Positions 1-6,750 of a DNA stretch of 9,073 nt are shown here, piece after piece. The notes under the pieces were generated by a model. The model had not been told where the DNA came from and searched no databases. It saw only the letters and a program-made list of their open reading frames with translations. The translations under genes were made by a program, and so were the position numbers. Source of the DNA: Clostridiales bacterium. Its GTDB lineage: Bacteria; Bacillota_A; Clostridia; Saccharofermentanales; Saccharofermentanaceae. Positions within the stretch are counted from its first letter, which is position 1. Every line of letters starts with the position of its first letter. The stretch spans positions 1 to 9,073 of the forward strand of contig JAGCGE010000050.1 of assembly GCA_017649745.1 (NCBI GenBank), written 5' to 3'.

Positions 1-32
1 ATAAAAATGTCGAGCTAGTATCTACTCTGTCT

Positions 33-61
33 CACTGTTGTACTTGAATAATACAACCGTG
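33..61. repeat. Inverted repeat downstream of the GH2 gene
   Basis: CAC-GTTGTA and TACAAC-GTG pair in nine positions with one internal mismatch around a 9-base loop, 44 bases past the GH2 stop on the minus strand. No T-run follows on either strand, so it is only a weak terminator candidate. The remaining 1-104 stretch contains just very short ORFs (19 codons or fewer). Confidence 0.35.
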
Positions 62-104
62 ATAGCTTTCACATCGCCCATGTTTTACTTTTTATCATGC
101 CTCC

Positions 105-2459
105 CTATTCAACATTAAATTCCAATGTCTTATCTTTCTCATCGAAAATACTCTCATAACCTTCAGGACACGAGATCTTCAATGTGATCTTACCCGCACC
201 TTTACTTCTGATATAGGTACCGCCGCATCCGCCGCTGATCCTAGCTCTACTAGGACCGATGATCTCGCCGGTGCCCTCTATCTCTAGCGGCAGGCTGTCA
301 CTGAAGAACGGCTGAACATTACCGTACTCATCACATATCGCGATCCTTACGGCAGACACATCATATGTATCTTTCTCCTGAAGATTCAAAGAAGAACACT
401 TTATCTCCATATGAAGTCTCTTAAAGACGGTCTTCGTAACTGTCTTAACTTTCTTTCCGTCCTTATATCCGTCGAAAACAAACTTCAGCGTCGTTCCGCC
501 CCAGTTACCGATATACTTTCCGAACAGCTGATAAGCATCTTCAAACTTCATATGATAGACAGCCATCGCTTCAACAAGTCTCATCTTGATCTTGGCAGGA
601 ATATTATTCATACCATAAGTTGCGATATAGTTCATCGCTTCCTTTACGATCTTGTTCTGTCTGTCCGAAAAGCCCTCGTTCTTCTTCATCTGATCGCCGA
701 TATAATCATCGATAAATATCGGAGCATTCTTAAGATTCTTATATGGTGAATCCTTGTGAGTGTACTCTTTGATAAACAGATCATTCTTGTACATCTTCAC
801 GCTGTCGCAGTTAGTGTAAATATATGTCTTACCGCGATTTCCTGCAGGATGCTCACCAATATCGAATGAAGAACTTAACTCAAGGAACGGTTCCTTCAGA
901 TCACCGCATGCACTATAAACATACGACGCATGCTTTGGATTTCTGAACATATCAGTTACACCGTGATAACAGATCCTGTCACCTGAACCGAAATCCTGAT
1001 GCGTATTGTAATCGAAAAAGCACCATCCGAAAGAACCAGCGATATCATCATATCCTGCGACACTATCAAGAACATTCGCATGACGAAGTGCATGTTCTAA
1101 TCTATGCTCTTCACAGTCAAACGGTTTTGTCGGGAACATGTGACCATTATATTCGCTAATGAGATATGGCGCATTCGGATCAGTTGCTACCTTCTTTTTC
1201 GCCTCGCAGCCGGGTGTCGTTCCATCGTGACTAAAATCATTAAATGTATAGACATCTTCAAGGAAACTACTCTTCTTAAGATATCTTACTCCACCTGTTG
1301 ATCTGGATGGATCAAGTTTATGAGCAAGATCATTTGTCTTCTTATAAAGTTCGTCATTATCTATCGATTCATTGATACGAACACCCCAAAGGATTATCGA
1401 TGGATGATTCCTATACTGAAGTATCATCTCCTCAACATTCTTAACGGCCTGTTCCTGCCACTTCTCGTCACCGATATGCTGCCATCCAGGGATCTCTGTA
1501 AACACGAGAAGTCCTAATTCATCACATCTGTTTATGAAGTGCTGTGACTGTGGATAATGCGAAGTTCTTACAGCATTAACACCCAATTCATTCTTAAGGA
1601 TATCCGCATCATATCTCTGTATCGAAGCAGGCATAGCATATCCGACATAAGGATATGATTGATGACGATTAAGTCCTCTGATCTTAACTTTCCTTCCGTT
1701 AAGATAGAAACCGTCAGACCTGAATTCCGCATCACGGAATCCTACCGTAGTTACATAAGAATCGTCCTTAGTCGAAATGGTAAGTTCATATAGATTAGGA
1801 TCATCGATATCCCACTTTTTAATACCGCTTATCTTTCCGATCACGGTATGGCTTTCCTTGATATCATTGATACTGAGGATCTCCTTACCTGAAGACTTCT
1901 CTCTGATACAAAGATCATAAGGTTCATAATTCTCAGAAAAAGCAACATCAAGATCTAATGTTCCGTCAGCACTTGCTTTCGCAAAAACATCAGAGATATA
2001 GTTATCGCTTCTGATATCAAGATAGACTTCACGATAGATACCGCCGTAAGTCATGTAATCAATTACAAAACCAAACGGTGGAATATTAAGTGTCTCATTA
2101 CTATCGACCCTGACCTTGATCTCGTTAGATCCGTCTTTTCTGATCACATCAGTAATGTCTGCTTCAAAAGCTGTATAGCCGCTATTGTGCGAAACTACTT
2201 CAACATCATTTACAAAGACAGTTGCCTGATGAGCTACTCCTTCAAATACAACAAAAACCTTCTTCCCTTCTGCTTCAGAAGGATAATCAAAAGTCTTTTT
2301 ATATCCGCTTATCTTCTGATAGATAGACTCATCAAAATAGTTAAACGGAGTTTCTGCTACAGTATGAGGGATCCGGATTAAATTACCTTCCGGAAGCGCA
2401 TCAAAATCATCGTTATATATCCAATCGTTATTAAAGGGTACTTTTATAGACATAAGCAC
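105..2459 (-). CDS. Glycoside hydrolase family 2 beta-glycosidase (beta-galactosidase-like)
   Basis: This is a GH2 retaining beta-glycosidase, probably acting in the cytoplasm on imported oligosaccharides because no signal peptide or membrane segment is visible. The order is the usual one: an N-terminal jelly-roll sugar-binding domain (about residues 1-150), an immunoglobulin-like domain (about 150-245) and a TIM barrel (about 250-520). The barrel carries RTSHYP at 298-303, the acid/base in GVRINES (E364) and the nucleophile in LISEYNGH (E436). A helical stretch at about 580-650 ends in KYIGNWGG and is followed by a C-terminal beta-rich domain rich in Gly. The Asn-x-Lys motif expected of beta-glucuronidases is not seen after the nucleophile, so a galactosidase or other glycosidase is more likely, but the substrate cannot be fixed. 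The annotated start is GTG at 2459, 5 bases after GGAG. An in-frame ATG at 2453 lies 11 bases from the same site and is a possible alternative. Confidence 0.94.
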   Translation of the reverse strand: MLMSIKVPFNNDWIYNDDFDALPEGNLIRIPHTVAETPFNYFDESIYQKISGYKKTFDYPSEAEGKKVFVVFEGVAHQATVFVNDVEVVSHNSGYTAFEADITDVIRKDGSNEIKVRVDSNETLNIPPFGFVIDYMTYGGIYREVYLDIRSDNYISDVFAKASADGTLDLDVAFSENYEPYDLCIREKSSGKEILSINDIKESHTVIGKISGIKKWDIDDPNLYELTISTKDDSYVTTVGFRDAEFRSDGFYLNGRKVKIRGLNRHQSYPYVGYAMPASIQRYDADILKNELGVNAVRTSHYPQSQHFINRCDELGLLVFTEIPGWQHIGDEKWQEQAVKNVEEMILQYRNHPSIILWGVRINESIDNDELYKKTNDLAHKLDPSRSTGGVRYLKKSSFLEDVYTFNDFSHDGTTPGCEAKKKVATDPNAPYLISEYNGHMFPTKPFDCEEHRLEHALRHANVLDSVAGYDDIAGSFGWCFFDYNTHQDFGSGDRICYHGVTDMFRNPKHASYVYSACGDLKEPFLELSSSFDIGEHPAGNRGKTYIYTNCDSVKMYKNDLFIKEYTHKDSPYKNLKNAPIFIDDYIGDQMKKNEGFSDRQNKIVKEAMNYIATYGMNNIPAKIKMRLVEAMAVYHMKFEDAYQLFGKYIGNWGGTTLKFVFDGYKDGKKVKTVTKTVFKRLHMEIKCSSLNLQEKDTYDVSAVRIAICDEYGNVQPFFSDSLPLEIEGTGEIIGPSRARISGGCGGTYIRSKGAGKITLKISCPEGYESIFDEKDKTLEFNVE

Positions 2460-2497
2460 TTACTCTCCATTCCGAAAAGCATTGAATCAATATTCTG

Positions 2498-2506
2498 ATT
2501 ATACCA
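2498..2506 (-). promoter_or_regulatory. Extended -10 promoter of the GH2 gene
   Basis: The minus strand reads TTTGGTATAATCAG, a perfect TATAAT at 2498-2503 preceded by TGG, which makes an extended -10 element (TGnTATAAT). No good -35 box sits 16-18 bases upstream. The implied transcript start near 2491 leaves a leader of about 30-40 bases with GGAGAG before the GH2 start. Confidence 0.65.
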
Positions 2507-2526
2507 AATTAAACCCTTCAACCGTT

Positions 2527-2542
2527 ATCTGATAAATCAGAT
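2527..2542. repeat. Small inverted repeat at the end of the ABM-like ORF
   Basis: A perfect 6-bp inverted repeat, ATCTGA and TCAGAT around a 4-base loop, overlaps the TGA stop of the 53-residue ORF and lies just upstream of the GH2 promoter. On the minus strand it is not followed by a T-run, so it is at best a weak terminator. It could also be an operator or chance. Confidence 0.3.
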
Positions 2543-2698
2543 TTCAAACCTGTCGATAATAGTCTCCAGCACATACTCATATTTAAGATTTCCTTCTTCA
2601 TTTCTGCTGGCAACATCAATGCCGTTATCAGTTACAGAATGCAAGAAAGCCTCCCTGGTGGAAGGCTTACACTTGTAGATTACGTTTAAAACTATCAT
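2537..2698 (-). CDS. Short ABM-domain (antibiotic biosynthesis monooxygenase-like) protein, apparently internally deleted
   Basis: An uninterrupted ORF of 53 residues starts at an ATG whose last two bases open the TGA stop of the preceding gene (ATGA overlap), so it is probably translationally coupled to it. The beginning, MIVLNVIYKCKPSTREAF, followed by GIDVASRNEEGNLKYEY, resembles the first half of ABM-domain proteins (dimeric ferredoxin-like fold, quinol-monooxygenase type), which are normally about 95-100 residues. The ending, YVLETIIDRFEI, resembles the last residues of the same family, so about 40 residues from the middle seem to be missing without loss of frame. The deleted part normally contributes the remaining strands and helix, so the product is probably inactive. 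It may equally be a decaying gene. The family call rests on recalled sequence pattern. The ORF itself is certain, and its expression is not shown. Confidence 0.6.
   Translation of the reverse strand: MIVLNVIYKCKPSTREAFLHSVTDNGIDVASRNEEGNLKYEYVLETIIDRFEI
2641..2668 (-). terminator. Hairpin with short T-rich tail inside the ABM-like ORF (possible intrinsic terminator)
   Basis: On the minus strand AAGCCTTCC, a loop of ACCA and GGGAGGCTT form a 9-bp stem with one T-G wobble, followed by TCTTGC. The stem looks like an intrinsic terminator with a poor U-tract, but it falls inside the reading frame of the 53-residue ORF, over its codons 11-19. It could end part of the dehydrogenase operon transcript early, or be a coincidence of the conserved coding sequence. 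Confidence 0.45.
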
Positions 2699-3120
2699 AG
2701 ATCTTCTTCCTGTGACGATATAAGTTTTTTCATCCTCTCGATTCCGAACTTAGCTACTTCCAGATCCTCCTCTGAAAGTGCACCGCTGAAAGCGAAAGCC
2801 ATCTTTATGCCATTATACTCGTCATAAGCACCGCCCACAAATCCGCATTCACCTAAGATTGGCTTATGCTCCGGATCGCCGCTGTCTTTTTGGGTAGCGA
2901 TAGCCTCACCACATTTAGACCAGGCAATAGCTATGAGGTTCCAACCTTCTTTGAGATTAAAAGGAGTATCGACCACCTTCATCTCACCTATCCAGTTATC
3001 AGTCTCACCCTTGTTAAGAACTGAAGCTACGGCTACCCCCTGGATTCCCATATCGATAGCCTTTTGCTTCATATCCTCAAGAACGATGACAAGATCATTT
3101 CTTAATGTATCGTTAGTCAT
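2695..3120 (-). CDS. GlcG/HbpS-like small protein (putative heme-binding family)
   Basis: This 141-residue soluble protein has no signal peptide. Its pattern fits the GlcG/HbpS fold: an N-terminal helix followed by a strand (MGIQGVAVASVL, about 24-35), a central helix (NLIAIAWSKCGEAIATQ, about 61-77) and, near the end, FVGGAYDEYNGIKMAFAFSG at 94-113 followed by SEEDLEVAKFGIERM. This last part matches the family's 'GG-x-P-x-x-x-x-G-x-x-x-G-x-x-G-x-SG-x-x-x-EDE' segment in position and character. Family members have been linked to heme binding or degradation and to glycolate or propanediol gene clusters, but the exact job here is unknown. It starts 20 bases after the dehydrogenase stop with a strong GGAGG (3126-3130), 5 bases before the ATG, so it is cotranscribed with the dehydrogenase. 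The family assignment is from pattern only. Confidence 0.68.
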   Translation of the reverse strand: MTNDTLRNDLVIVLEDMKQKAIDMGIQGVAVASVLNKGETDNWIGEMKVVDTPFNLKEGWNLIAIAWSKCGEAIATQKDSGDPEHKPILGECGFVGGAYDEYNGIKMAFAFSGALSEEDLEVAKFGIERMKKLISSQEEDL

Positions 3121-3140
3121 TTGATCCTCCGATAACCTTA

Positions 3141-4319
3141 TCAGACACTTGCACGATAGATCGCGAGCATATCTTCCTCATTAAGAAGTTTAGCTGATCC
3201 CTTAGCGCCTCCTACACCAACGGCACACTTATGAGCCATATCAACTAATTCCTCTTCAGTCGGGTTTACACCAAGCTCACGAAGGTTAGTTGGCATATTG
3301 ATGCTTCTGTAGAAGTCTTCCATTGCTTCGATTCCGCGAATAGCGATCTGCTCATCTGAACCGGTTGCTTCAACTTCCATAACATTGATAGCGAACTTCT
3401 TAAATCTAGGCAGACAATCCTTATATACGTATCTTGCCCATGCACCCCAGATAGCAGCAAGACCTGCACCATGAGCTACATCATAAAGACCGCCGAGCTC
3501 ATGTTCGAGTTTATGTGTCATCCAGTCACCGCCGTCATTTCCGCAACCTGTAAGTCCGTTATGTGAAAGGCTTCCGGCCCACATTACTTCAGCACGAGCA
3601 TCATAGTTATTAGGATCATCACGAAGGATAATCGCATTCTTCTTTACTGTCTTAAGGAGTCCTTCTGCAAGAGCATCCGTGATCTCCATATTGCCGCCGT
3701 TAGTGAAATATCTTTCCATCGTATGCATCATGATATCAGTGCATCCGCATGCAGTCTGATAATCAGGAAGCGTCATAGTAAGTTCAGGTTCCAGGATAGA
3801 GAACTTAGGTCTACAGTAATCGCTGCTGTAACCACGCTTAACAAGTCCCTCTTCCTTAGTGATAACGGATGAATCACTCATCTCGCTTCCTGTTGCAGCA
3901 AGTGTAAGGATAACTCCGAGAGAAAGGCAACCAGTTGCCTGTTTCTTGTAATCATAGAGATCCCATACATCACCTTCATTGACAACACCATATCCGATAG
4001 CCTTAGCAGAGTCGATCGCACTGCCGCCTCCAACTGCGAGGATAAAATCAACATTCTCTTTCTTACAAAGTTCGATTCCCTCATATACAAGGCTGAGACG
4101 AGGATTTGGTACAGCACCGCCTAACGTAACATACTTGATCCCTGCCTCATCGAGCTTATCAGTTACACGCTTAAGAAGTCCTGAACGTATTACACTTCCG
4201 CCGCCATAATGAATAAGTACCTTAGTTCCGCCAAATTCCTTGATAAGATCAGCAACCTGACCGTCTTTATTCTTTCCGAAAACAACCTTAGTTGGGGTGA
4301 AATAATTGAAATCAAACAT
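3141..4319 (-). CDS. Iron-containing alcohol dehydrogenase, NADPH-dependent butanol dehydrogenase type (BdhA/YqhD-like)
   Basis: This 392-residue group III alcohol dehydrogenase is about the length of clostridial butanol dehydrogenases and E. coli YqhD, and it is close to BdhA along its whole length (FTPTKVVFGKNK near the start, ATGSEMSDSSVIT in the middle, IYRASV at the end). The N-terminal nucleotide-binding half shows YGGGSVIRSG at 38-47, the place that holds the NADPH phosphate in YqhD, and AVGGGSAIDSAKAIGYG at 95-111. The C-terminal helical half carries the expected metal ligands D195, H199, H269 and H283 (TDIMMHT; THKLEHELGG; DVAHGAG). It probably reduces aldehydes to alcohols in the cytoplasm, either in fermentation or in aldehyde detoxification; the aldehyde range cannot be read from sequence. 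AAAGGAG (4329-4335) lies 9 bases before the ATG. It leads an operon with the GlcG/HbpS-like gene and the short ABM-like ORF. Confidence 0.96.
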   Translation of the reverse strand: MFDFNYFTPTKVVFGKNKDGQVADLIKEFGGTKVLIHYGGGSVIRSGLLKRVTDKLDEAGIKYVTLGGAVPNPRLSLVYEGIELCKKENVDFILAVGGGSAIDSAKAIGYGVVNEGDVWDLYDYKKQATGCLSLGVILTLAATGSEMSDSSVITKEEGLVKRGYSSDYCRPKFSILEPELTMTLPDYQTACGCTDIMMHTMERYFTNGGNMEITDALAEGLLKTVKKNAIILRDDPNNYDARAEVMWAGSLSHNGLTGCGNDGGDWMTHKLEHELGGLYDVAHGAGLAAIWGAWARYVYKDCLPRFKKFAINVMEVEATGSDEQIAIRGIEAMEDFYRSINMPTNLRELGVNPTEEELVDMAHKCAVGVGGAKGSAKLLNEEDMLAIYRASV

Positions 4320-4348
4320 ATAGATACGCTCCTTTCGCGATATAGATA

Positions 4349-4357
4349 TTTATATCA
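4349..4357 (-). promoter_or_regulatory. Probable extended -10 promoter of the dehydrogenase operon
   Basis: The minus strand reads TGTGATATAAATATC. TATAAA at 4349-4354 preceded by TGA gives an extended -10 element, 29 bases upstream of the dehydrogenase ATG. No convincing -35 box lies at the right distance. The A/T-rich arms GATATA and TATATC just downstream could pair across the start site. Confidence 0.5.
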
Positions 4358-4414
4358 CACAAGACTTTCACGAACTTATTATTTTTCTGTCAACAAACAT
4401 ATCATTTTTGGTTT

Positions 4415-5149
4415 TTAAGAGAAAAAGCTCGCTATACCTTGCTTAAGTTCCTCAAGATGTCCGTTAAAGCAGTGATCTGCTCCTTTGACAGTAACGAGTT
4501 TCGCATTCTCGTAAAGCTCTTCAGCCTTCTGACCATAGAAATAAGGAACCGTCATATCTTCATCACCGTGGATGATAAAAACCTGTCCCTTATAACGCTC
4601 GATCTCATCCTCAACATGGATAGTCTGAGCTACGCGAACATAATCACCGGACAATGTCGCCCAATCGCTAGAGATCACATCAGGAATATGTACAGGATCA
4701 AAATCGATGCCGATAAGGTTACCCCTTCTAGCGCCCTCAGGGATCATCCAAGCTGGTGAAAGAGGAATAATAGCCTTGAAGTAATTCTCACACATACCGC
4801 CTACGAGCATTGTAAGAAGACCACCCTGGGAATGACCGCACAAGTATAGATCGGTTACAAAATCCAGAGTCTTTGCATACTTAACTACATCAAGAGCATT
4901 AATAACCCACTTATAAAGTGTATGATCCTTAAACTCACCATCACTTCCGCCGTGACCATACATCTCTGCACGGAGGACCGCGATACCCTTTTCGAGCAGT
5001 ACGTCCTTTACGGCAAGAAGATGATCCTCTTCCATATTGCCGGTAAATCCGTGAATCAAGATGCAGAGCGGACTCTTATCCGTTCCTTCAGGTCTTTCAA
5101 GCTTTGCGTGAAGTCTTATTCCGTCACTGTTTATATAAAATTCTTCCAT
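4415..5149 (-). CDS. Alpha/beta hydrolase, cinnamoyl/feruloyl esterase-like
   Basis: This 244-residue cytoplasmic serine hydrolase has the complete alpha/beta-hydrolase signature. The oxyanion-hole motif is LIHGFTG (31-37), the nucleophile elbow is GHSQGG with S107, the acid is in HGDEDMTVP (D198) and the histidine is in KGADHCFNGH (H226). The triad spacing is nearly the same as in Butyrivibrio Est1E (Ser105, Asp197, His225), and an insertion at about 132-180 occupies the place of the lid that binds the aromatic acid in that group. Release of hydroxycinnamic acids from plant ester fragments is therefore the best guess, although close relatives are generic acyl esterases. It lies 14 bases after the nucleotidyltransferase stop with AAGGAG 7 bases before its ATG, so the two genes form one operon. 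No signal peptide is present and no clear intrinsic terminator follows. Confidence 0.88.
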   Translation of the reverse strand: MEEFYINSDGIRLHAKLERPEGTDKSPLCILIHGFTGNMEEDHLLAVKDVLLEKGIAVLRAEMYGHGGSDGEFKDHTLYKWVINALDVVKYAKTLDFVTDLYLCGHSQGGLLTMLVGGMCENYFKAIIPLSPAWMIPEGARRGNLIGIDFDPVHIPDVISSDWATLSGDYVRVAQTIHVEDEIERYKGQVFIIHGDEDMTVPYFYGQKAEELYENAKLVTVKGADHCFNGHLEELKQGIASFFS

Positions 5150-5163
5150 AGTATTTCTCCTTT

Positions 5164-6039
5164 TTATAAGATATGATCTACATCCGTATGAGGAAGTTCT
5201 CTTACTTTTCGCAAAAACAACATACAGTTATTTGCTTCTTTCTGATCGAAAACAAATCCCAGCTTCTCACCTACCCATGTTGCTTCAACTACAAAAAGTC
5301 TGCACATTATCTCAACTGATTCCCACATTGCATCAACATCTGCTTCACAATATGTATCAAGATAGTCTTTCCACTCGTCAGCAGATAACCATCTGTGCAT
5401 ATACTTTCCCGACTTACCGATACTCACAGAGAAATCAGTCATGATACCTATCTTCCAGGAAAGTATCCTCTCAAGCTGCTTTCTGACGATGAAGTTCAGC
5501 ATGTCCTGAGCATATGTAACTTCGCCTCGCCAAAGTCCTTTGGCAATATTATTCAGACACCACCAGAATTCATTACATGTTGTGAGGAATTCCTTCTCAG
5601 TCGGCTTCTTAACATGATGCGAAGCATCCGAAGATTCAGGAATAGAAGGAAGTATCCCATCCTTATCAAGAAGTATCTCACACAAGGTATCCTTAAGGAT
5701 ATTCTCCTTGGCATGAGGGATCGTCTTAACTGTAAGATCCAGTCTGTTACCGTCCGTGAATACCATAAGCCAGGCATATGAATTCTCTTTATCACTAGGA
5801 CAGAATGGGAACTCATCAGGATACTGCATGAAAAGGATCTCACCGAATCGGTCGATCCATTTCTTATCTTCAATAAATGATGCTGTCTCTTCTACTACAT
5901 AGACGATATCGAAGTCCTGAAAGATATCTTTAGGCGCGGTGGGATTCGTCCTGGAACCATTCATATATACTGCTCTTATCCTGTCGTCGTTTTGTGCGAC
6001 ACTCAAGATAAGATCCATCATTTCTTTTTCTGTTCTCAT
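5164..6039 (-). CDS. ANT(6)-type aminoglycoside 6-adenylyltransferase family protein (AadE/AadK-like)
   Basis: This 291-residue member of the streptomycin nucleotidyltransferase family is close to the usual length of about 285-300. The nucleotidyltransferase head carries MNGSRTNP (26-33), the metal-binding pair in QDFDIVYVV (D42, D44) and a third acidic position in GNRLDLTV (D101). The helical C-terminal half has NEFWWCLNNIAKGLWRGE at about 156-173, typical of ANT(6) enzymes, where it helps to form the drug pocket. By family it would transfer AMP from ATP to the 6-hydroxyl of streptomycin, but chromosomal relatives in Firmicutes often have little or no measured resistance activity, so the substrate is open. 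No transposase, integron site or change of style marks it as newly acquired. It leads an operon with the esterase. The ATG at 6039 has AAAGGA 9 bases upstream. Confidence 0.9.
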   Translation of the reverse strand: MRTEKEMMDLILSVAQNDDRIRAVYMNGSRTNPTAPKDIFQDFDIVYVVEETASFIEDKKWIDRFGEILFMQYPDEFPFCPSDKENSYAWLMVFTDGNRLDLTVKTIPHAKENILKDTLCEILLDKDGILPSIPESSDASHHVKKPTEKEFLTTCNEFWWCLNNIAKGLWRGEVTYAQDMLNFIVRKQLERILSWKIGIMTDFSVSIGKSGKYMHRWLSADEWKDYLDTYCEADVDAMWESVEIMCRLFVVEATWVGEKLGFVFDQKEANNCMLFLRKVRELPHTDVDHIL

Positions 6040-6077
6040 AATTACAGATCCTTTATACCTTCCGGAATATAGTAATC

Positions 6078-6086
6078 ATTATACCA
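6078..6086 (-). promoter_or_regulatory. Extended -10 promoter of the nucleotidyltransferase-esterase operon
   Basis: TTTTGGTATAATGATT on the minus strand holds a perfect TATAAT (6078-6083) preceded by TGG. A TTGATA at 6104-6109 is 20 bases away, too far for a good -35. The likely start near 6071 leaves a leader of about 32 bases. The core is almost identical to that of the GH2 promoter. Confidence 0.65.
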
Positions 6087-6098
6087 AAACAAAGGTCA

Positions 6099-6680
6099 TT
6101 ATTTATCAATTGCCAAGATCTTGTTATATGACTTATGTATCATGATGATGCCTACTATATCAACCATAAATATGAAGCACAAGATACAACCACCCACCAT
6201 AAGAAGTGTCGGTCTCTTCTTATTCTTGATACAAAAGATAATAGTGTAGATCACATCAGGCATTCCCGACATCAGCATATAAACATATGTCAGGCAAACA
6301 CCTATCAGACCTACGAATGGAATACCGAGAAAAAGGAACGGATTAGCCATTCCGCCTATAAGCTGAAGCCAAAGGTAAAAGTTGATCCCAAAGAAAGGGA
6401 TCATGGCAGCTTTGACGATCACACTTATAATCGTAAGAGGACGCTCATCTTTAACCGCACCTACTATGGCCAGGATAAAAGCTATAAGTCCCAATACAAG
6501 GGACACACCGAGCAATATTCCTATCAACTTGAAATTAAAATTGCCAAGATTCTTACTATGAAGGATGCCATACATAGGAATCGCTATCGAAACTTGCATA
6601 GCATAAAGAACAATAACGGTAACGATGAGTATTATCTTACTGGCGAGCATAAAACGTGGCTTCTTCTCAGATAAGCTCAT
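6099..6680 (-). CDS. Unrecognised multi-pass membrane protein
   Basis: I do not recognise a family for this 193-residue protein. Hydrophobic segments at about 15-36, 52-76, 84-106, 114-137 and 158-181 predict five membrane passes. They are separated by short basic or polar loops such as VKDERP (76-81) and IKNKKRP (151-157), both likely cytoplasmic. The short N-terminus (MSLSEKKPRF) is basic and the C-terminal tail is short. No catalytic or ligand-binding motif is visible. The ATG at 6680 is well supported by GGAGGT (6688-6693) 7 bases upstream, and the frame runs without a break. It is separated from sfsA by 70 bases containing an apparent promoter of its own, and from the nucleotidyltransferase by 59 bases containing that gene's promoter, so it is probably transcribed alone. 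The function is unknown. Confidence 0.82.
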   Translation of the reverse strand: MSLSEKKPRFMLASKIILIVTVIVLYAMQVSIAIPMYGILHSKNLGNFNFKLIGILLGVSLVLGLIAFILAIVGAVKDERPLTIISVIVKAAMIPFFGINFYLWLQLIGGMANPFLFLGIPFVGLIGVCLTYVYMLMSGMPDVIYTIIFCIKNKKRPTLLMVGGCILCFIFMVDIVGIIMIHKSYNKILAIDK

Positions 6681-6710
6681 TTTTCACACCTCCGAACGAC
6701 ATTCTAATAA

Positions 6711-6744
6711 CTATTGCAAACAAAACACGACGTTTTGTCAATAG
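6711..6744. repeat. Interrupted palindrome between sfsA and the membrane-protein gene
   Basis: CTATTG and ACAAAAC on the left pair with GTTTTGT and CAATAG on the right, with 3 unpaired bases (CAA) on the left arm and a 5-base loop. This gives 13 paired positions in 34 bases. It lies just after the sfsA stop on the minus strand and overlaps the putative promoter of the membrane-protein gene, so it could be a weak sfsA terminator, an operator, or both. Confidence 0.55.
6713..6741 (-). promoter_or_regulatory. Putative sigma-A promoter of the membrane-protein gene
   Basis: A consensus -35 TTGACA (6736-6741) is followed after 17 bases by TGCAAT (6713-6718), which matches four of six -10 positions. 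Start would be near 6705, about 25 bases before the ATG. Both boxes sit in the arms of the interrupted palindrome. Confidence 0.45.
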
Positions 6745-6750
6745 CACCGA

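Noticed and set aside
23..82. 19-codon ORF starting ATGGGCGATGTG after the GH2 gene
   Set aside because: It is too short, its ATG is not placed after a ribosome binding site, and it resembles nothing I know.
4388..4393. Consensus TTGACA as -35 of the dehydrogenase operon
   Set aside because: The hexamers 16-18 bases downstream match the -10 consensus in at most three positions, and the good TATAAA is about 33 bases away.
5164..6039. Recent transfer of the ANT(6)-like gene on a mobile element
   Set aside because: No transposase, terminal repeat or attachment site is seen, and its operon structure and sequence style match the neighbours.
6135..6674. Plus-strand 179-codon ORF
   Set aside because: It lies entirely antisense to the membrane-protein gene, has unnatural Tyr/His/Lys-rich composition, and the minus-strand frame has a strong ribosome binding site and clear membrane helices.
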